Below are positions 44,713 through 52,647 of a DNA stretch of 64,000 nucleotides, in pieces; within the stretch, counting starts at the first letter, position 1; each line of letters opens with the position of its first letter. The notes beneath the pieces were generated by a model. It was not told the DNA's origin. It saw only the letters and a list, made by a program, of their open reading frames with translations, and ran no database searches. The translations under genes and the position numbers were made by a program. Source of the DNA: Azospirillum oryzae (GTDB lineage: Bacteria > Pseudomonadota > Alphaproteobacteria > Azospirillales > Azospirillaceae); NCBI RefSeq assembly GCF_900177515.1, contig NZ_FXAK01000010.1, forward strand, positions 62,001 to 126,000, read 5' to 3'.

Positions 44713-45834
44713 TTACCGGATCGCCGCGACCGCGCTGCCGATCACGCCCGGCAGCGGCCGGCTGTAATGGGTGTCGACCTCCACATCGGCGCTCAGGCCG
44801 GTGCGCAGCGGCACGCCGGCGGCATCCGTTCCGTCGATGCGCAGACGGACCGGCACGCGCTGGACCACCTTCACCCAGTTGCCGGTGGCGTTCTGGGCGG
44901 GCAGGACAGAGAATTCCGATCCGGTGCCGGCGCCGATGCTCTCGACATGGGCGGTCAGGGTGCGGCCGGAATAGGCATCCAGCACCACGGTCGCGGTCTG
45001 GCCGACCGCCATGTGGGTCAGGTCGGTTTCCTTGAAATTGGCCTCGACCCAGCTCGACCCGCTCATCACCAGACTGACCGCCGACAGCCCGACCGAGGCA
45101 TATTGCCCGACCAGCAGCCGGTCGGTCTGGCTGACCACGCCGTCGGCCGGCGCCGTCACCACCGTGTGGTCCAGGTCGCGCTGCGCCGTCGCCTTCTTCG
45201 CCAGTGCCTCCAGCACCATCGGATGGCGGTCGGTGGGAATGTCGGGATCGCCGCCGAGCGCGGCGCGGGCGCTGACCACCGCCTGCTTTTCCGTGTTCAG
45301 GTCCTGCTGCGCCGCCATCAGGTCGTGGCGCACGGAATCATAGGTCGCACGCGCTGCGACGCCGGTCTTCAGCAGGTCCTGCTGGCGCTGGAACTCGCGC
45401 TGCTCGAAGGCGACCTTCTCCTCCGCCGCGGCCTGCTTGGCCTGCGCCTCGCCCAGGTCGGCGCGCAACTGCTCCACTTTCAGCCGGGCCGATGCCAGCG
45501 CGGCGTCCGCCTGTTGAAGGGCCAGCCGGTAAGGTTCGTCATCGATGCGGAACAGCAGGTCGCCCCGATGGACCGGCTGGTTCTCGCGCACCGCCACCTC
45601 GACGATGCGGCCGGAGACGTCCGGACTGATCGTCACCTTGTCCTGCTGGACATAGGCGTTGTCGGTCGAGACATAGCGCCCGCCGACCACATACTCATAG
45701 CCGCCGCCGACCGCCACCAACAGCGGCAGGGCGGCCATCAGAACCCAGCGGCGCCAGCGCGTCCGGCGGACGGGTTTGGCGGCCGGTTGAGCGGCAGGAC
45801 GGGTTTCGGTATCGCGGTCGGTCACGGCGGTCAT
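44713..45834 (-). CDS. emrA: EmrA/HlyD-type periplasmic adaptor
   Basis: This 373-residue adaptor has one N-terminal membrane helix (residues 30-50), the lipoyl motif YVQQDKVTISPDVSGRIVEV, a long coiled-coil hairpin (about residues 115-210) and the second lipoyl/barrel part VTAPADGVVSQTDRLLVGQ. It connects EmrB to an outer membrane channel. It lies 36 bp after marR and 42 bp before emrB. Confidence 0.93.
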   Translation of the reverse strand: MTAVTDRDTETRPAAQPAAKPVRRTRWRRWVLMAALPLLVAVGGGYEYVVGGRYVSTDNAYVQQDKVTISPDVSGRIVEVAVRENQPVHRGDLLFRIDDEPYRLALQQADAALASARLKVEQLRADLGEAQAKQAAAEEKVAFEQREFQRQQDLLKTGVAARATYDSVRHDLMAAQQDLNTEKQAVVSARAALGGDPDIPTDRHPMVLEALAKKATAQRDLDHTVVTAPADGVVSQTDRLLVGQYASVGLSAVSLVMSGSSWVEANFKETDLTHMAVGQTATVVLDAYSGRTLTAHVESIGAGTGSEFSVLPAQNATGNWVKVVQRVPVRLRIDGTDAAGVPLRTGLSADVEVDTHYSRPLPGVIGSAVAAIR

Positions 45835-45870
45835 TGCGGTCGGGTCCCGAAGGAAGAAAAGCGGAATGCG

Positions 45871-46398
45871 TCAGGCTTTGGCGGCGATTTTCCCGGCCGT
45901 CGTCTTCTCAGGCGGCTCGGTCCGGCGGTCGGACAGGTTGGCGCGCATGTGGGCCAGCATTTCGACCAGCTTGGCCTCGGCATCGGACGGAAGGCCGGCC
46001 AGCGCCTCCGCATAAATCCCGGTGGCGAGCGCCCGGCCCTGCTCCAGCACCGCATGCGCCTTCGGCGTCAGGTGGGGCAGCCGGGCGCGCCGGTCGGTCG
46101 GGTCGGCACGGCGTTCGATCCAGCCGCCTTCCTCCATGCGGTCGATCTGCCGGCAGAGCGTGATCGGCTCGATCTCCAGCAGATCCGCCAGCGCCGCCTG
46201 CTTGATCCCTTCGTTCCGCGCCAGCGTGGCGATCACCGACCATTGCGCGCGGGTCAGGCCGAGATGGCGGGCGCGCTGGTCGAAACGGACGCGCATCATC
46301 CGCGCCGTATCGGTCAGGACGGCACCCAAGCTCATCGAATGGGGGCTCGTCGAGTGAGGGTTTGCAGAGCGGGCATCGGCGGAGGCGGACATCGGCAT
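45871..46398 (-). CDS. MarR-family transcriptional regulator
   Basis: This 175-residue winged-helix protein has LGLTRAQWSVIATLARNEGIKQAALADLLEIEPITLCRQIDRM as its DNA-binding core and the wing RRADPTDRRARLPHLT. It heads the marR-emrA-emrB operon. The ATG at 46398 is only 4 bp from the first operator and lacks a ribosome site, so a start at the internal ATG 46335 is possible. Twin palindromes upstream argue for autoregulation relieved by the exporter's substrates. Confidence 0.88.
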   Translation of the reverse strand: MPMSASADARSANPHSTSPHSMSLGAVLTDTARMMRVRFDQRARHLGLTRAQWSVIATLARNEGIKQAALADLLEIEPITLCRQIDRMEEGGWIERRADPTDRRARLPHLTPKAHAVLEQGRALATGIYAEALAGLPSDAEAKLVEMLAHMRANLSDRRTEPPEKTTAGKIAAKA

Positions 46399-46401
46399 AT
46401 C

Positions 46402-46415
46402 ATAAGCTTGCTTAT
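46402..46415. promoter_or_regulatory. MarR operator 1
   Basis: ATAAGCTTGCTTAT is a palindrome (ATAAGC-NN-GCTTAT) directly upstream of the marR start. It matches operator 2 in 13 of 14 positions. Confidence 0.75.
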
Positions 46416-46431
46416 CGATGCCACAGAACTA

Positions 46432-46445
46432 ATAAGCGTGCTTAT
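46432..46445. promoter_or_regulatory. MarR operator 2
   Basis: ATAAGCGTGCTTAT lies exactly 30 bp from operator 1, so both face the same side of the helix after about three turns. The rest of 46446-46616, upstream of ilvD, shows no further feature. Confidence 0.75.
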
Positions 46446-46616
46446 CATCGGCAATCCTCGCGGCGCGCATGGCAGGGCCACGCCGATGTCGCGCCTCCAG
46501 CGCCTGAGAAAGGATCGCGCCTCTGGCGCGCGCGACAGGAGATTGCTAAGGTGCCCACCCGTTTCGTTCCATTCCTTTCGCCAACTCGCCCAAATCGACC
46601 AGCTGAGGACCGATCC

Positions 46617-48482
46617 ATGCCGCACTACCGTTCCCGCACCTCCACCCACGGCCGCAACATGGCGGGCGCGCGCGGCCTGTGGCGGGCGACCGGCATGAAG
46701 GACGGCGATTTCGGCAAGCCGATCATCGCCATCGCCAACTCCTTCACCCAGTTCGTCCCCGGACACGTCCACCTGAAGGATCTGGGCCAGTTGGTCGCGC
46801 GCGAGATCGAGAAGGCCGGCGGCGTGGCGAAGGAGTTCAACACCATCGCGGTGGACGACGGCATTGCCATGGGCCATGGCGGCATGCTGTACAGCCTGCC
46901 CTCGCGCGAGCTGATCGCCGACGCGGTGGAGTACATGGCGAACGCGCATTGCGCCGATGCGCTGGTCTGCATCTCCAACTGTGACAAGATCACGCCCGGC
47001 ATGCTGATGGCCGCGATGCGCCTGAACATCCCGGCGGTCTTCGTCTCCGGCGGCCCGATGGAGGCCGGCAAGGTCAAGTGGCGCGGCAAGGTCAAGTCGG
47101 TCGACCTGATCGACGCGATGGTCGCCGCCGCCGACCCGACCGTCTCCGACGAGGAGGCGGCGGAGATGGAGCGCGGCTCCTGCCCGACCTGCGGATCCTG
47201 CTCCGGCATGTTCACCGCCAACTCGATGAACTGCCTGACCGAGGCGCTGGGCCTGTCCCTGCCCGGCAACGGCACCATCCTGGCGACCCACGCCGACCGC
47301 AAGGAGCTGTTCCTCGCCGCCGGCCGGCTCGCCGTCGATCTCTGCCGCCGCTGGTACCAGGAGGAGGACGCCACCGCCCTGCCGCGCGGCATCGCCAGCA
47401 AGGCGGCGTTCGAGAACGCGATGACGCTCGACATCGCCATGGGCGGTTCGACCAACACCGTCCTGCACATCCTGGCCGCGGCGCAGGAGGGCGGCATCGA
47501 CTTCACGATGTCCGACATCGACCGGCTGTCGCGCCGCGTCCCCAACGTCTGCAAGGTCGCCCCGGCGGTGTCGGACGTCCATATCGAGGACGTGCACCGC
47601 GCCGGCGGCATCTTCGGCATCCTGGGCGAACTGGACCGCGCCGGCCTGCTGAACCGCGAGGCGCCGACCGTCCATGCCCCCACGCTGGGTGACGCGCTGG
47701 ACCGCTGGGACGTGATGCGCACGCAGGACCAGTCCGTCCACACCCTGTACCGGGCCGCGCCCGGCGGCATTCCGACCGTCGTGCCCTTCAGCCAGGAACG
47801 CCGCTGGCCGGAACTGGACCTCGACCGTGAAAAGGGCGTGATCCGCAAGGCCGAGAACGCCTTCAGCCAGGATGGCGGCCTCGCCGTGCTGTACGGCAAC
47901 ATCGCGGAGAACGGCTGCATCGTGAAGACGGCGGGCGTCGATGCCTCCAACCTCGTCTTCGCCGGCCCGGCCCGCGTGTTCGAGAGCCAGGACGACGCCG
48001 TCGCCGGCATCCTGGGCGACGTCGTCAAGGCGGGCGAGGTGGTGATCATCCGCTACGAGGGTCCGCGCGGCGGCCCCGGCATGCAGGAAATGCTGTACCC
48101 GACCAGCTACCTGAAGTCGAAGGGGCTGGGCAAGGCCTGCGCGCTGGTCACGGACGGCCGCTTCTCCGGCGGCACGTCGGGGCTGTCGATCGGCCATGTC
48201 TCGCCGGAAGCGGCGCAGGGCGGCGCCATCGGACTGGTGCAGGACGGCGACCGCATCGAGATCGACATCCCCAACCGCATCATCCGCCTTGCCATCGACG
48301 ACCAGGAGATGCAGCGCCGCCGCGATGCGATGAACGCCAAGGGTGTGGATGCCTGGAAGCCGGCCAGCCGCGACCGCGTGGTTTCCCCTGCGCTCCGCGC
48401 CTATGCCGCCCTGACGACCAGCGCCGACCGCGGCGCCGTGCGCGACGTTTCCCAGGTGGAGAATATCGCCGTCCGCCGCTGA
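46617..48482 (+). CDS. ilvD: Dihydroxy-acid dehydratase
   Basis: This 621-residue Fe-S enzyme makes the 2-oxo acid precursors of valine, leucine and isoleucine. Cluster-binding Cys are seen in CISNCDKITPGM near residue 122 and SCPTCGSCSGMFTANSMN near residue 195; the N-terminus HYRSRTSTHGRNMAGARGLW and length are typical. The ATG at 46617 follows TGAGGA by 7 nt; the longer frame upstream would run through the marR operators. It is monocistronic with its own terminator. Confidence 0.95.
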   Translation: MPHYRSRTSTHGRNMAGARGLWRATGMKDGDFGKPIIAIANSFTQFVPGHVHLKDLGQLVAREIEKAGGVAKEFNTIAVDDGIAMGHGGMLYSLPSRELIADAVEYMANAHCADALVCISNCDKITPGMLMAAMRLNIPAVFVSGGPMEAGKVKWRGKVKSVDLIDAMVAAADPTVSDEEAAEMERGSCPTCGSCSGMFTANSMNCLTEALGLSLPGNGTILATHADRKELFLAAGRLAVDLCRRWYQEEDATALPRGIASKAAFENAMTLDIAMGGSTNTVLHILAAAQEGGIDFTMSDIDRLSRRVPNVCKVAPAVSDVHIEDVHRAGGIFGILGELDRAGLLNREAPTVHAPTLGDALDRWDVMRTQDQSVHTLYRAAPGGIPTVVPFSQERRWPELDLDREKGVIRKAENAFSQDGGLAVLYGNIAENGCIVKTAGVDASNLVFAGPARVFESQDDAVAGILGDVVKAGEVVIIRYEGPRGGPGMQEMLYPTSYLKSKGLGKACALVTDGRFSGGTSGLSIGHVSPEAAQGGAIGLVQDGDRIEIDIPNRIIRLAIDDQEMQRRRDAMNAKGVDAWKPASRDRVVSPALRAYAALTTSADRGAVRDVSQVENIAVRR

Positions 48483-48556
48483 GCCGGGTTGGCCCGGCCA
48501 TCGTCAACCCCGGCCGAGTCAGGCACAACGGATATTCATCACAAGTAACAATCAAG

Positions 48557-48586
48557 GCGCCGCGCAAGTCGCGGCGCTTTCTTTTT
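48557..48586 (+). terminator. Rho-independent terminator of ilvD
   Basis: GCGCCGCG and CGCGGCGC form an 8-bp stem with a 5-nt loop, directly followed by TTTCTTTTT. It lies about 75 bp after the ilvD stop. Confidence 0.88.
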
Positions 48587-48720
48587 GCCCCGAATTACAT
48601 ACACCGATATGTTGGCTTCCGCCTGCGCGAAAATCTTAGGGCGATACATCGCTCGGATGTTCGCAAAATTCGAATTGCATGCTCTAATATGCCAACGCGA
48701 ATTCCGCAAAGGGGGCGGAC

Positions 48721-51700
48721 ATGGCGGACACCATGTTGAGCACAGCGACGGACGAAGGCCGTCCTTGGCAGGATGCATCACGCCTGCCGGGCGAAAAGCC
48801 GCGCGAGCGCAAGGTGGTAACGGCGATGTTCGTCGACATCGTCCGCTCCTCCGCCATCGTGGCCGGCCGTGATCCGGAGGATGCGGACGACCTGCTCCTC
48901 TCCATCCTGGATCGCGTGACGGAGGCGGTGCCGCGTTTCGAGGGCACGGTGACGCAGATGCTGGGCGACGGTTTCCTGGCGACCTTCGGCGCCCCCGGCG
49001 CAAAGGAGGACCACGCCCTGCGCGCCTGTCTGGCCGCCCAGGACATCCTCAGCGCCACCCGCGACGAGAACGGAAAGCCGCTTTTCCAGATTCGCATCGG
49101 CATCAGCTCCGGCGACGCCGTGACCCATGTGGTGACCAACGGCCTGTGGACCGACTATCGTGCCGTCGGTGAATGCGTGCATATGGCCGCCAAGCTGCAG
49201 CAACGCGCCGCCTCCGACACCGCGCAGCTCAGCCGCGACACGCTGGACCTGATCCCCGTCGGCGTGACGGCGCGCCCGATGGGAAGCCTGCGTTTGTCCG
49301 ACGAGGTGGAGCCGATGCCGGCCTTCCTGCTCGACGGAGCCCGCGCCGTCCGCCGCACCGCCACCGACCTGCTGTCCGCCACCGACGCCCCCTATGTCGG
49401 CCGCGAGCAGGAGGTGGCGACCCTGTTCGCCATCGCCGATTCGGTGGAGGCCGGGGCGCCGGCCCAACTCCTGCTTCAAGGGGATGCCGGCATCGGCAAG
49501 TCGCGGCTGGTGGGGGAGTTTCTGCGCGATCCGCGCAGCCGGCGCTGGACGCTGCTGCAATGGCCGCAAATGCCGATCCGCCGGCTGGCCGATCCCGACG
49601 ACCTCGAGGCGGTGGCGCTGAGCCTGGCGGAGCAGGTGGCCGGCCGTGCCAGCGAGGAAGGCGTCGGCTGGGTATGCGCGGCCGCGGGCCGCCGCTCCGG
49701 TTCGCTGGCGGGCGACGCCGTGCGGGCACTGTTCGGCCTGCCGGGGCTCGACCCGCTGTGGAGCGGCCTTGATGCGGCGCAGCGCCTGTCGCTGGGCATC
49801 GAAGGGCTGGTGGGGGCGACGCTTGAACTCGCGGCTCCGGTCCCAGCGCATGATGGCGCCGAGACCGATGGTGAGGGGGTCGTGGGCCGGCCGCTGCTGG
49901 TCCTGGTCGAGGATGCGCACTGGGCGCGGCCGGTGATGGTGCGGCTGCTGGACAGGCTGGCGGAAGCGCTGCCGGGGTCCGGGTCGCGCCTGCTGCTGCT
50001 CGCCACCCGGCGACCGCCGCCGCTGGGGCCGGAATCGCGGGAACAGGGCTGGAACGGCCGGCCGGGCGGGCGGCGCATGGAGTTGGGTATGCTGTCGCCG
50101 GATCAGGTGCAGCGTTTCCTGGCCCATTGGCTGGGGCCGGACTGGTCGCTGGTCGAGTTGAAGACCCAGGTCGCCACCCGCTGCCAGGGCGTTCCGCTCT
50201 ATCTGGAAGAGGTTCTGCGCACGCTGGAGACAGCCAACGCCATCGAAGGTTCGCCGGGCTCCTACCGGCTGATCGACCCGCTGGTGGTCGACAAGCTGCC
50301 GCGCACGCTGCACGCGCTGCTGGGCGAGCGCATGGACCTGATGACGCTCGAACGGCGCCGGCTGCTAATGAATGCCGCCGTGATCGGCACCACCTTCGAT
50401 GTCGGGCTGCTGCAGGCGCTGACCTGCCTGCCCATGCCAGTCCTGTCCGACACTCTGGCCTATCTGGAGCGCGCCGGCTTCGTGCTGCGCACCCGCCTGC
50501 TGCCCAACCTGGAATATTCCTTCAAGCATGCGCTGATCCAGGAGGTCGCCTACGCCACCCTGACCAAGTCCGACCGCCGGGCGCTTCATGCCCGCGTGCT
50601 GGAGGCGCTGCGCCACCGCCGCGACGCCGACCTGCCCAACCGCCTGGACCTGCTGGCTCACCACGCCTTCAAGGCGGAAAACTGGCCGGCCGCGCACCTG
50701 TTCGGCCGGCGGGCGGGCGTGCGGGCGGAACTGCGCTCCCGGCTGGAGGACGCGAGCCGGCATTACCGGAACGCCTTGACTGCCCTTGACCGATGCCTGG
50801 ACACACCGCGCAACCGGTTGCGGCGGATTGATACTTCTATTTCATTATCACGCGCGCGGATGCCGCGCGGCTTTACAGATACGGGTCCACTTCTTAACGA
50901 AACTCGCAACTTGTCTCTTACTCTCGGAGATCCGCGACGCTATGCGCGGGTGTCGTCAATGCTTGCTGCAGTAGAGTGGTCGAACGGCAATATAGATAAA
51001 GCTGTTCAATACAGCCGCGAAGGGCTAGCAGCCAATGATGGGAGTTTTGATCGCAAGACACAGATACAGCTTCTTGGACGCCTAGGTGGCATATTGGCAG
51101 AAAAGGGTCACTATTTAGAAGGACGGAATTTGCTTCGATCCGCTCGCAAGATGTTGCCCAATAACTGTCTCCATGAGCGGTTTGGACTTGCCGTTGTCGC
51201 AAAGGTTGGAATTTGCGCTAACCTTGCAAGAAACTGTGCCGAAATTGACCTTGAATGCGAAGCGATCAGCATGGCTATTGACGCCGTCGTTGCTGCAGAT
51301 GCAAGCAATCACAATTTTTCTCGGCTCTATGCCTACGAGCACATTGGGTGGACTTATCTATTATTAGGGAACCCGATCCAGTCAATGCCCTACCTTGAAT
51401 CGGCACTAGAATTGTGCGAGTCGATACATTCAAAGCTGCATAAGCCATTTCTGATGGGAGCTGTGGCCTATGCAAACGCTCTAACCGGTAGGATCAATGA
51501 TGGCCTTGCGCTCTTTCAGCAGGGATTGGCGATTGCTGAACAGGAGCGGGTCAATGCCTATATTAGTCAGGTACATCTTTGGCTTGCTGAAACACACCTT
51601 CTAGCAGGCGCGCCGGAACAGGCAAGAATACGGGCTGCATTCGTCCGGAAGTCGGCATCTGAAACAGCTAGACTTGGCTATTTGGCTAAGGCAGAAGCAC

Positions 51701-51876
51701 TTGAAGCGGAGGTAAATTTTATTATGCACAACAGTTTAGGTGAGACAAAAAAACGTTTAGAAATTGCAGAAAAGAATGCAAGAGCGTTGTCTTTGATTCG
51801 CATCGCGGACAGGTGCTCTAGAACATTGAACAGAAAAAATTTCGGAGTCAGCGATCAGGAAAGGGTTATTAACTAA
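48721..51876 (+). CDS. Cyclase-homology / AAA ATPase / TPR signalling protein, low-GC 3' third
   Basis: This 1051-residue protein has a class III nucleotide cyclase homology domain at about 30-185, a large AAA (STAND-like) ATPase at about 225-560 (Walker A QGDAGIGKSRLV near 254, Walker B LLVLVEDAHWARP near 395), and a helical TPR-like region to the end. The two metal Asp are present (FVDIVRSS, Asp39; LGDGFLATF, Asp83), but substrate-contact residues differ from active cyclases (Lys to Gln in VTQMLGDG; Asn and Arg to His and Lys in ECVHMAAKLQ). It may therefore be a degenerate sensor. GC falls from about 70 % to 45-50 % near base 50,820, inside the gene. Confidence 0.82.
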   Translation: MADTMLSTATDEGRPWQDASRLPGEKPRERKVVTAMFVDIVRSSAIVAGRDPEDADDLLLSILDRVTEAVPRFEGTVTQMLGDGFLATFGAPGAKEDHALRACLAAQDILSATRDENGKPLFQIRIGISSGDAVTHVVTNGLWTDYRAVGECVHMAAKLQQRAASDTAQLSRDTLDLIPVGVTARPMGSLRLSDEVEPMPAFLLDGARAVRRTATDLLSATDAPYVGREQEVATLFAIADSVEAGAPAQLLLQGDAGIGKSRLVGEFLRDPRSRRWTLLQWPQMPIRRLADPDDLEAVALSLAEQVAGRASEEGVGWVCAAAGRRSGSLAGDAVRALFGLPGLDPLWSGLDAAQRLSLGIEGLVGATLELAAPVPAHDGAETDGEGVVGRPLLVLVEDAHWARPVMVRLLDRLAEALPGSGSRLLLLATRRPPPLGPESREQGWNGRPGGRRMELGMLSPDQVQRFLAHWLGPDWSLVELKTQVATRCQGVPLYLEEVLRTLETANAIEGSPGSYRLIDPLVVDKLPRTLHALLGERMDLMTLERRRLLMNAAVIGTTFDVGLLQALTCLPMPVLSDTLAYLERAGFVLRTRLLPNLEYSFKHALIQEVAYATLTKSDRRALHARVLEALRHRRDADLPNRLDLLAHHAFKAENWPAAHLFGRRAGVRAELRSRLEDASRHYRNALTALDRCLDTPRNRLRRIDTSISLSRARMPRGFTDTGPLLNETRNLSLTLGDPRRYARVSSMLAAVEWSNGNIDKAVQYSREGLAANDGSFDRKTQIQLLGRLGGILAEKGHYLEGRNLLRSARKMLPNNCLHERFGLAVVAKVGICANLARNCAEIDLECEAISMAIDAVVAADASNHNFSRLYAYEHIGWTYLLLGNPIQSMPYLESALELCESIHSKLHKPFLMGAVAYANALTGRINDGLALFQQGLAIAEQERVNAYISQVHLWLAETHLLAGAPEQARIRAAFVRKSASETARLGYLAKAEALEAEVNFIMHNSLGETKKRLEIAEKNARALSLIRIADRCSRTLNRKNFGVSDQERVIN

Positions 51877-51890
51877 ACCTTTATGCACAA

Positions 51891-52181
51891 TTAGCGAATC
51901 TCCGCCTGCCGGAAATAATCTAGCACATAGCTGCGGATTGCGTTCGTTAACGGCATCGTGGCTGGCCGCGAAGCATCTACTTCTTGACAGAGATCACGGA
52001 CAGGGCGCTCTTCTTTTTTTGCTATTTCGTCCAATCCACTCCAGATCGCCATTTCCAAGCGCAATTTTGCGCGCCGATCCATGAGAGGGATGGTCCGGGA
52101 GACCACCGACGGCCACACCATTAGGCTGCGCAGATCAGTGCCATACGACGCATCAGATAAAGATTTTCTGTGAAATCGCAT
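51891..52181 (-). CDS. Ribbon-helix-helix domain protein (RHH_4-like), copy 1
   Basis: This 96-residue protein contains SRTIPLMDRRAKLRLEMAIW and SGLDEIAKKEERPVRDLC, then LTNAIRSYVLDYFRQAE. It aligns over its length with the 126-residue protein at 55.6-55.9 kb. The fold suggests a small DNA-binding or regulatory protein. AGGAG lies 7 nt before the ATG, confirming the start. GC is about 50 %, unlike most of the window. It is convergent with the AAA/TPR gene (14-bp gap) and divergent from the putative precursor gene. Confidence 0.72.
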   Translation of the reverse strand: MRFHRKSLSDASYGTDLRSLMVWPSVVSRTIPLMDRRAKLRLEMAIWSGLDEIAKKEERPVRDLCQEVDASRPATMPLTNAIRSYVLDYFRQAEIR

Positions 52182-52250
52182 AGACCGCTCCTAAAGCTGG
52201 ACGGAATGACGTTGTCTCCTGAGATCTCTACACTGATCGCGATTCGAGCA

Positions 52251-52268
52251 CTGTGAAGTTTTTCACAG
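52251..52268 (+). promoter_or_regulatory. Crp-type palindrome upstream of the putative precursor gene
   Basis: CTGTGAAGTTTTTCACAG is a perfect 18-bp palindrome with 7-bp arms. Its core fits the Crp consensus TGTGA-N6-TCACA exactly. It is 61 bp upstream of the peptide start and lies between this gene and the divergent RHH gene. A Crp-family gene is four genes downstream. The rest of 52182-52329 is AT-rich with no other feature. Confidence 0.7.
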
Positions 52269-52329
52269 CAAGATATTCCTTTGCATGTGAAGAGTTTGTC
52301 TGTCAGCCACACACATGAAGGACTTTCAT

Positions 52330-52527
52330 ATGAACATGTCGATTTCGCAGGCGTCGATGATCCGTGGCGCCGATGGCCGTCTGTATAGCGTGACCGCACA
52401 CGGGGTTTCGGAAATTGCCGACACGGCTATCGCCACCGCCCGTACCCATATTCGCTCGGGTGATCGCGCCGGTTTCGAAACCGCAGACCACGAGGCTGCC
52501 CGTACCATGATCGCTCCGGGCGCCTGA
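52330..52527 (+). CDS. Putative RiPP precursor peptide, 65 aa
   Basis: This small gene lies directly upstream of a YcaO and a TfuA gene. AAGGA is 7 nt before the ATG at 52330, which decides the start; an ATG at 52315 has no ribosome site. The peptide begins MNMSISQASMIRGADGRLYS and ends HEAARTMIAPGA. It has no cysteine, four serines and six threonines, and an Ala/Thr/Ile-rich middle (EIADTAIATARTHI). It has no signal peptide and I recognise no family. By position it is the likely substrate of the modifying pair. Which part is leader and which is core cannot be read; the short Gly/Pro C-terminus is a possible core end. Confidence 0.6.
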   Translation: MNMSISQASMIRGADGRLYSVTAHGVSEIADTAIATARTHIRSGDRAGFETADHEAARTMIAPGA

Positions 52528-52531
52528 TCGG

Positions 52532-52604
52532 GTTCCCGGTTCCGGTTCTTCGGACCGTGGCCACCAGCACCGCACTGGTGCTGACCGGCCACGGACCCGG
52601 GAAC
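52532..52604 (+). other. Long nested hairpin between precursor and YcaO genes
   Basis: Three stacked inverted repeats share one axis: GTTCCCGG (52532) with CCGGGAAC (52597), CCGTGGCC (52555) with GGCCACGG (52587), and CAGCACC (52565) with GGTGCTG (52577), with a 5-nt loop. There is no U-run after it. It could protect the precursor mRNA or partly attenuate read-through, giving more peptide than enzyme. Confidence 0.7.
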
Positions 52605-52647
52605 GGGACGCGCCCTCTCGATTTTCCTCCACCCCGGACAAGCCGCG

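Noticed and set aside
40075..46698. Very long antisense or out-of-frame open frames (for example 40075-46698 plus, 20566-24165 minus, 26357-29890 minus)
   Set aside because: They overlap well-supported genes on other frames, have Gln/Arg/His/Gly-rich low-complexity translations, and arise from scarcity of stop codons at 70 % GC.
52315..52329. Earlier start of the putative precursor peptide (MKDFH extension)
   Set aside because: No ribosome site precedes the ATG at 52315, while AAGGA lies 7 nt before 52330.
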